From positions 1 to 8,968 of the forward strand of contig JASHVB010000061.1 in assembly GCA_030039695.1 (NCBI GenBank): a DNA stretch of 8,968 nt, read 5' to 3'. Both the position numbers and the translations under genes were made by a program. Numbering within the stretch: position 1 is the first letter of the stretch; every line of letters begins with the position of its first letter. This stretch comes from Acetobacteraceae bacterium (GTDB taxonomy: Bacteria; Pseudomonadota; Alphaproteobacteria; Acetobacterales; Acetobacteraceae). The notes below the pieces were generated by a model. The model was given only the letters and a program-made list of their open reading frames with translations. It ran no database searches and was not told the origin of the DNA. This document shows positions 5,896-8,968 of the stretch, in pieces.

Positions 5896-6599
5896 GATCG
5901 CGATCCTCCCGGAACTCAGCGCTCGGAGCGTGCGCCGGTTCTCGAATTCGGGCAACGTGGCCGTGCTTGGCTTGTGCCCTCCTGGCCGGTGTTCACCCGG
6001 CCAGTGCCACCGCTGCAGCCCGGAGTTCCGCTCGAGCGGGGGGCGACTTGTTGGCTGATCCGGGAGAGGCTTCAATCCGCCATATCGTGCCATACATCGA
6101 TGGCTCTCTGCAACAATACAAGCTTTGGTCGCGCGACCCCTCGACGACCCCCAGGCTTGTGATGCTGGCGGGTCTGGCGTTCCTGAGCATGATCGGTGTC
6201 GCGCTGCGGCGCTGTGGCAGGCACGAAGTGCCATTGTACAGCGCGATTTCGCGGATGTGCACGGATTATGGAGAGAGCTCGATTTCGCCGGCGATCAAGT
6301 CGCGCTGAGCCACAGGATCTTACGACGAGATGGGCGCTCGCGACAAAATCTCCCACCTTCCATGTGTGATTTGGCAGCGCTCTACGATCCGATCCGGCTT
6401 TCATGACACGACCCCCGCCGCCGCGGTCTGTGTACTCAACCAGATCGCCGGACCGCCTTGGGCCGACAAGCGGGGGGCGCTGTCGAACCTCAGCATGCTA
6501 TCGTCCCTGCTGCGACTGCTTGCACTACTGCACACTGATCGACTTGCGTTCAGGGACGCGCCACCTGCACGGGAATGCGCACGCCGCCAGCAGGAGGCA
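5896..6599. other. 704-base spacer between amidohydrolase and oxygenase genes
   Basis: An unusually long gap for this compact region, lying between two minus-strand genes. Short open frames exist on both strands but none has a clear ribosome site plus recognisable protein motif. The most protein-like is a plus-strand frame ending at 6406, whose last 58 residues include 'FADVHGLWRELDFAGDQVAL'; I cannot assign it. The stretch about 6060-6400 looks less GC-rich than its surroundings, as a promoter region or transferred remnant might. A possible minus-strand promoter for the oxygenase is TTGTCG (6346-6341), 18 bases, TAAGAT (6322-6317), each box four of six to consensus. A short inverted repeat lies at 6220-6232. 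The oxygenase operon promoter is probably somewhere here. Confidence 0.5.
6220..6232. other. Short inverted repeat GGCAC-GAA-GTGCC
   Basis: A perfect 5+3+5 inverted repeat sits in the long spacer upstream of the oxygenase genes; an overlapping alternative pairs TGGCA (6215-6219) with TGCCA (6229-6233). It could be a regulator-binding site for the oxygenase operon or chance. No regulator gene adjoins the oxygenase genes. Confidence 0.25.
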
Positions 6600-8315
6600 C
6601 TACCCCGCCCCCCGGCCCTTCAGCAATTGCCCGCCGCTCGCACCGGTCGCGACACCGTTTTCGAACGTCACCTGCCCGTTGACGACCGTCGCGGCGATGC
6701 CCTCCGCCTTCTGCACCAGCCGCCGGGCACCGCCTGGCAAATCAGCCTGTACTGTCGGCATGCCAGGCCGCACACTGGCCTCGTCGAACAACACCAGATC
6801 CGCTGCAAAGCCAGTGCGGACCAGGCCGCGGTCATTCAGCTCCCACGCTGCGGCGTTGTCGAACGTCAGCATCCGTACCGCCTGTTCCAGCGTGAATGCC
6901 TGCCGTGCGCGCACCCAGTAGGACAGCAAGTGCGTCTGCAGCGATGAACCCATTTCCTGGCACACATGGGCGCCAGAATCCGAGAACGTTGCCAACGTCC
7001 ACGGATGGCGCAGCATGTCGAGTACGTCCTCACGGCCTTCGTTCACCAGCGGCTGAATGAAAACCTGGTCGTCGTTCGCCAGCATCAGGTCGATCATCAC
7101 CTCGACCGGGTGCTGACGGCGCTCGGCCGCGAGTTCGGCGACGGTCGGGTCGTTCCATTCGACATCACGCATAACGAACAAGTTGCTGTAGTCCGGCTTG
7201 CGCGGATCGGTGGTCGCGGCACCGCCTCCTTGGAACACGTTATCGCGCGGCTTCATGACCGTCTCGTCCCCTACGAGCTGCCCGCGTACCGCCGGATCCG
7301 CCATCCGCCGCTTCTGTTCTTCGAGCGGGAGCATGCGGATCTCCTTCCAATGTGGCAGCGTGTCGAACATCAGGTAGGACTTCAGAGAGAAGATCGCGTT
7401 GATAGACTTGGTCGTGGTCTGCCCGAACATCCGCGCGCCGGCGGCGATGCTGCGGTCGAGATACTCGAGCTGATAACGATAGGAATTCGGTGCCTCGCCC
7501 TGCCGCGTGGAGATGGTGCCAAACATCACCGGTCGGCCGGTCTTGAGCGCCAGCTCACGCAACCGCTCCAGGAACGCGCGTTGGCGTGGGCCACTTGAAA
7601 CGTCAGGTCCTACCTGGAAGATCCCCGCGTCGAGCTCCGCCATCGCGCCGACCAGCGCGTCCAGCTCGCGCCATTCGGCAATGCGGCTGGCAACCGGCGT
7701 ATCGTCTGGCGTCACGTGCGTGCCGGCGCGCGAACTGGAAAATCCCATCGCCCCGGCGTGGATCGCTTCCTTCACCGAGGCCGCCATGTGGGCGATGTCA
7801 TCATCTGTCGCAGCTTCAGACAGCGCGCGATTGCCCATGGTATACATGCGCAGCGCAGAGTGGCCGATATAAGCGCCGTAGTTCAGTGCCTTCGGCAGTT
7901 TATCCACGGTCGTGAGGTATTCCGGGAACGTCTCCCACCTCCAGTCGATGCCGGTCAACATCGCCTCCAGCGGAATGTCCTCCACCGCAGTCAGGCAGCG
8001 TGCGAACCACTCGCGCTGATCGGGCGGACACGGTGCCAGCGCGAAGCCGCAATTGCCCATGATCACCGTCGTGACGCCATGCCAGCAGGAACACGTGCCG
8101 GCCGGGTCCCAGTTCACCTGCGCGTCCATGTGGGTGTGGCCGTCGATGAAACCGGGCGCGACAATCAGGCCCTCGGCATCGATGGCGCGCTGGGCCGGCG
8201 CGCGGATACGGCCGATCTCTGCAATACGGCCATCGGCGACGCCGACATCGGCACGATAGCGGCCCATGCCGGAGCCATCGACGATGGTACCGTTCTTGAT
8301 GACCAGATCGAGCAT
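6600..8315 (-). CDS. Amidohydrolase, N-acyl-D-amino-acid deacylase-like (Amidohydro_3)
   Basis: A 571-residue member of the D-aminoacylase branch of the amidohydrolase superfamily: metal-dependent hydrolases with a TIM barrel and a small beta-sandwich built from both ends. Seen are the N-terminal sandwich 'DLVIKNGTIVDGSG', the first metal motif His60-x-His62 in 'GFIDGHTHMD', Cys89 in 'GNCGFALAP' (the metal-bridging Cys of D-aminoacylase), 'YIGHSALRM' near 149-157, the catalytic Asp446 in 'TFSDSGAH', and the closing 'GFAADLVLFD...VVNG' strands. The two zinc histidines expected mid-barrel (His220 and His250 in D-aminoacylase) seem absent: the matching stretches read 'GIFQVGPD' and 'PVMFGTIS'. 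It is longer than D-aminoacylase (about 480 residues), with extra sequence around 300-400. The ATG at 8315 has GGAGGA five bases upstream. It lies alone on its strand before a 704-base gap and is divergent from the MDR gene. The substrate (amide, cyclic amide or other) is unknown. Confidence 0.9.
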   Translation of the reverse strand: MLDLVIKNGTIVDGSGMGRYRADVGVADGRIAEIGRIRAPAQRAIDAEGLIVAPGFIDGHTHMDAQVNWDPAGTCSCWHGVTTVIMGNCGFALAPCPPDQREWFARCLTAVEDIPLEAMLTGIDWRWETFPEYLTTVDKLPKALNYGAYIGHSALRMYTMGNRALSEAATDDDIAHMAASVKEAIHAGAMGFSSSRAGTHVTPDDTPVASRIAEWRELDALVGAMAELDAGIFQVGPDVSSGPRQRAFLERLRELALKTGRPVMFGTISTRQGEAPNSYRYQLEYLDRSIAAGARMFGQTTTKSINAIFSLKSYLMFDTLPHWKEIRMLPLEEQKRRMADPAVRGQLVGDETVMKPRDNVFQGGGAATTDPRKPDYSNLFVMRDVEWNDPTVAELAAERRQHPVEVMIDLMLANDDQVFIQPLVNEGREDVLDMLRHPWTLATFSDSGAHVCQEMGSSLQTHLLSYWVRARQAFTLEQAVRMLTFDNAAAWELNDRGLVRTGFAADLVLFDEASVRPGMPTVQADLPGGARRLVQKAEGIAATVVNGQVTFENGVATGASGGQLLKGRGAG

Positions 8316-8437
8316 GGACGTCCTCCGGGATTACACGGTACTGGAGAGGTTAGGCGGTGGAGGGGGTGTCGTCACCCTGCGGTTGGGTCGCCGGCTGCGG
8401 TGCGCTAATCCACGATCAGACATCGGAGTGAGCTGCG
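8316..8437. promoter_or_regulatory. Divergent promoter region, amidohydrolase / MDR reductase
   Basis: These 122 bases separate two divergent start codons, so both promoters should lie here or further upstream inside a neighbour. It contains ribosome sites at both ends (minus-strand GGAGGA near 8326-8321; plus-strand GGAG at 8425-8428) and a GGGTG-TCGT-CACCC inverted repeat at 8364-8377, near the middle, a candidate regulator site. I found no convincing -35/-10 pair. A TGTAAT on the minus strand (8335-8330) lies too close to the start codon to be a -10 box. Confidence 0.4.
8364..8377. promoter_or_regulatory. Inverted repeat GGGTG-TCGT-CACCC in the divergent spacer
   Basis: A perfect 5+4+5 dyad located roughly midway between the amidohydrolase and MDR start codons. 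Its position would suit a regulator controlling both genes. No regulator gene adjoins it in the window, and a dyad of this size can occur by chance in GC-rich DNA. Confidence 0.3.
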
Positions 8438-8968
8438 ATGAAAGCTATGGTGTGCGAGGCGTTCGGCGGCCCGGAAGTGCTTGCCCTGCGGGACGTCCCC
8501 GATCCGCCGCCGCCGGGACCCGGCGAGATCACCGTGCGCATTCGTGCGCGCGGCGTGCAGTATGTCGATGTGCTGATGCTCGCCGGCAAATATCAGTTCC
8601 GGCCAGAACCGCCGTTCATTCCGGGCGGCGAGGCAGCGGGCGAGGTTGTCGCCGTGGGTCCGGGCGTGACGCAGTTCGCGGTCGGCGATCGGGTGATGAG
8701 CCGCCACACGCTGGGCGCATGCGCCGAACTCGGCAATGCGAAAGTCGAACTGTGCGACGCGGTGCCCGACAGCATGACCCTGGAAGCGGCAGGCGTTTTC
8801 CGCGGCGCGTATTCCACCGCGTATCACGCTCTACTGCAACGGGGACGGATGCGGGCCGGTGAATGGGTGCTGGTGCACGGCGCCGCGGGCGGAATCGGCA
8901 TTGCCGCCATCCAGGTCGCGAAATTGTTTGGAACGAAGGTGATTGCCACCGCCAGCACCGCTGAAAAA
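8438..8968 (+). CDS. MDR-family NADPH:quinone oxidoreductase-like protein (3' end outside window)
   Basis: The first 177 codons of a medium-chain dehydrogenase/reductase that runs off the window end without a stop; full-length relatives have about 320-340 residues. The GroES-like N-terminal domain shows 'MKAMVCEAFGGPEVL', 'PPPGPGEITVRIRARGVQYVDVLMLAGKY' in two parts and 'FIPGGEAAGEVVAVGPGV' (about residues 64-80). The Rossmann NAD(P) site begins at 'VLVHGAAGGIGIAAIQVAK', with the glycine motif at about 148-154. The AAGGIG form and the lack of catalytic and structural zinc cysteines fit the zinc-free quinone oxidoreductase (Qor) branch, which reduces quinones or enones with NADPH, and not alcohol dehydrogenases. 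The ATG at 8438 has GGAG nine bases upstream. It is divergent from the amidohydrolase and may act on the same compound (inference). The substrate is unknown. Confidence 0.9.
   Translation, partial: MKAMVCEAFGGPEVLALRDVPDPPPPGPGEITVRIRARGVQYVDVLMLAGKYQFRPEPPFIPGGEAAGEVVAVGPGVTQFAVGDRVMSRHTLGACAELGNAKVELCDAVPDSMTLEAAGVFRGAYSTAYHALLQRGRMRAGEWVLVHGAAGGIGIAAIQVAKLFGTKVIATASTAEK

Noticed and set aside
6069..6092. Sigma-54-like -24 element TGGCACG on the minus strand (6092-6086)
   Set aside because: The expected TTGC-type -12 element four to five bases further on is missing (the sequence reads GGCGG), so it is not a credible sigma-54 promoter.
4957..6162. 401-codon plus-strand open frame antisense to the oxygenase alpha gene
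   Set aside because: Long antisense frames are common in GC-rich genes with strong third-position bias; the minus strand encodes a full Rieske oxygenase with all ligands.
5896..6234. Upstream extension of the oxygenase alpha frame
   Set aside because: Family members start about 90 residues before the Rieske Cys, which fits 5895; the extension is not protein-like and the strong GGGAGGA site precedes 5895.
6072..6404. 110-codon minus-strand open frame in the long spacer
   Set aside because: Arg/His-rich composition and no domain pattern; it looks like chance open frame in GC-rich DNA.
1..8968. CRISPR array, tRNA, rRNA, transposase, toxin-antitoxin or phage genes
   Set aside because: Looked for on both strands; no regularly spaced identical repeats, cloverleaf-like sequence, or proteins of these types were seen.

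Overview
The window is high-GC bacterial DNA, most likely from an alphaproteobacterium of the Rhodospirillales/Acetobacteraceae type. The main evidence is the BamE-like lipoprotein at the left edge, whose 'TFDDNTWLYIGERT' core and C-terminal 'LFGNIGRF' segment are typical of alphaproteobacterial BamE. The organism call is an inference from one gene and general base composition.

Layout. (1) 30-551 (+): the housekeeping outer-membrane lipoprotein bamE. (2) 559-1452 (-): a LysR regulator of the CrgA/DmlR type, converging on bamE with only 7 bases between the stop codons. (3) 1646-2773 (+): a class III (CaiB/BaiF) CoA-transferase, divergent from the LysR gene across a 193-base control region. (4) 2774-3129: a 356-base GC-rich spacer with two hairpins and no supported gene. 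(5) 4633-5895, 4136-4633 and 3130-4029 (all -): a Rieske ring-hydroxylating oxygenase alpha subunit, its beta subunit (stop and start overlap as TGATG), and, after a 106-base gap, a seven-bladed Vgb (streptogramin lyase)-like propeller protein. (6) 5896-6599: a 704-base spacer without a convincing gene. (7) 6600-8315 (-): a D-aminoacylase-like amidohydrolase. (8) 8438-8968 (+): the first 177 codons of an NADPH:quinone-oxidoreductase-like MDR enzyme, cut by the window end and divergent from the amidohydrolase.

Right of bamE the window looks like an accessory catabolic island. The oxygenase pair resembles salicylate 5-hydroxylase/anthranilate dioxygenase-type terminal oxygenases, so it probably opens attack on an aromatic, possibly an aromatic carboxylate. 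The amidohydrolase could release an amide- or ester-linked substrate, the CoA-transferase could activate a resulting organic acid, and the MDR enzyme could reduce an enone or quinone. No ferredoxin or reductase for the oxygenase lies in the window, and the joint pathway is inferred only from adjacency.

I see no CRISPR array, tRNA, rRNA, transposase or clearly new defence or mobile system. The points most worth a second look are: the Vgb-like protein that appears to have lost both catalytic histidines; the amidohydrolase that keeps HxH, Cys and Asp but appears to lack the two mid-barrel zinc histidines; a 22-bp perfect all-G/C palindrome in the end of bamE; and a likely copy of a dispersed palindromic repeat between the oxygenase beta subunit and the propeller gene.
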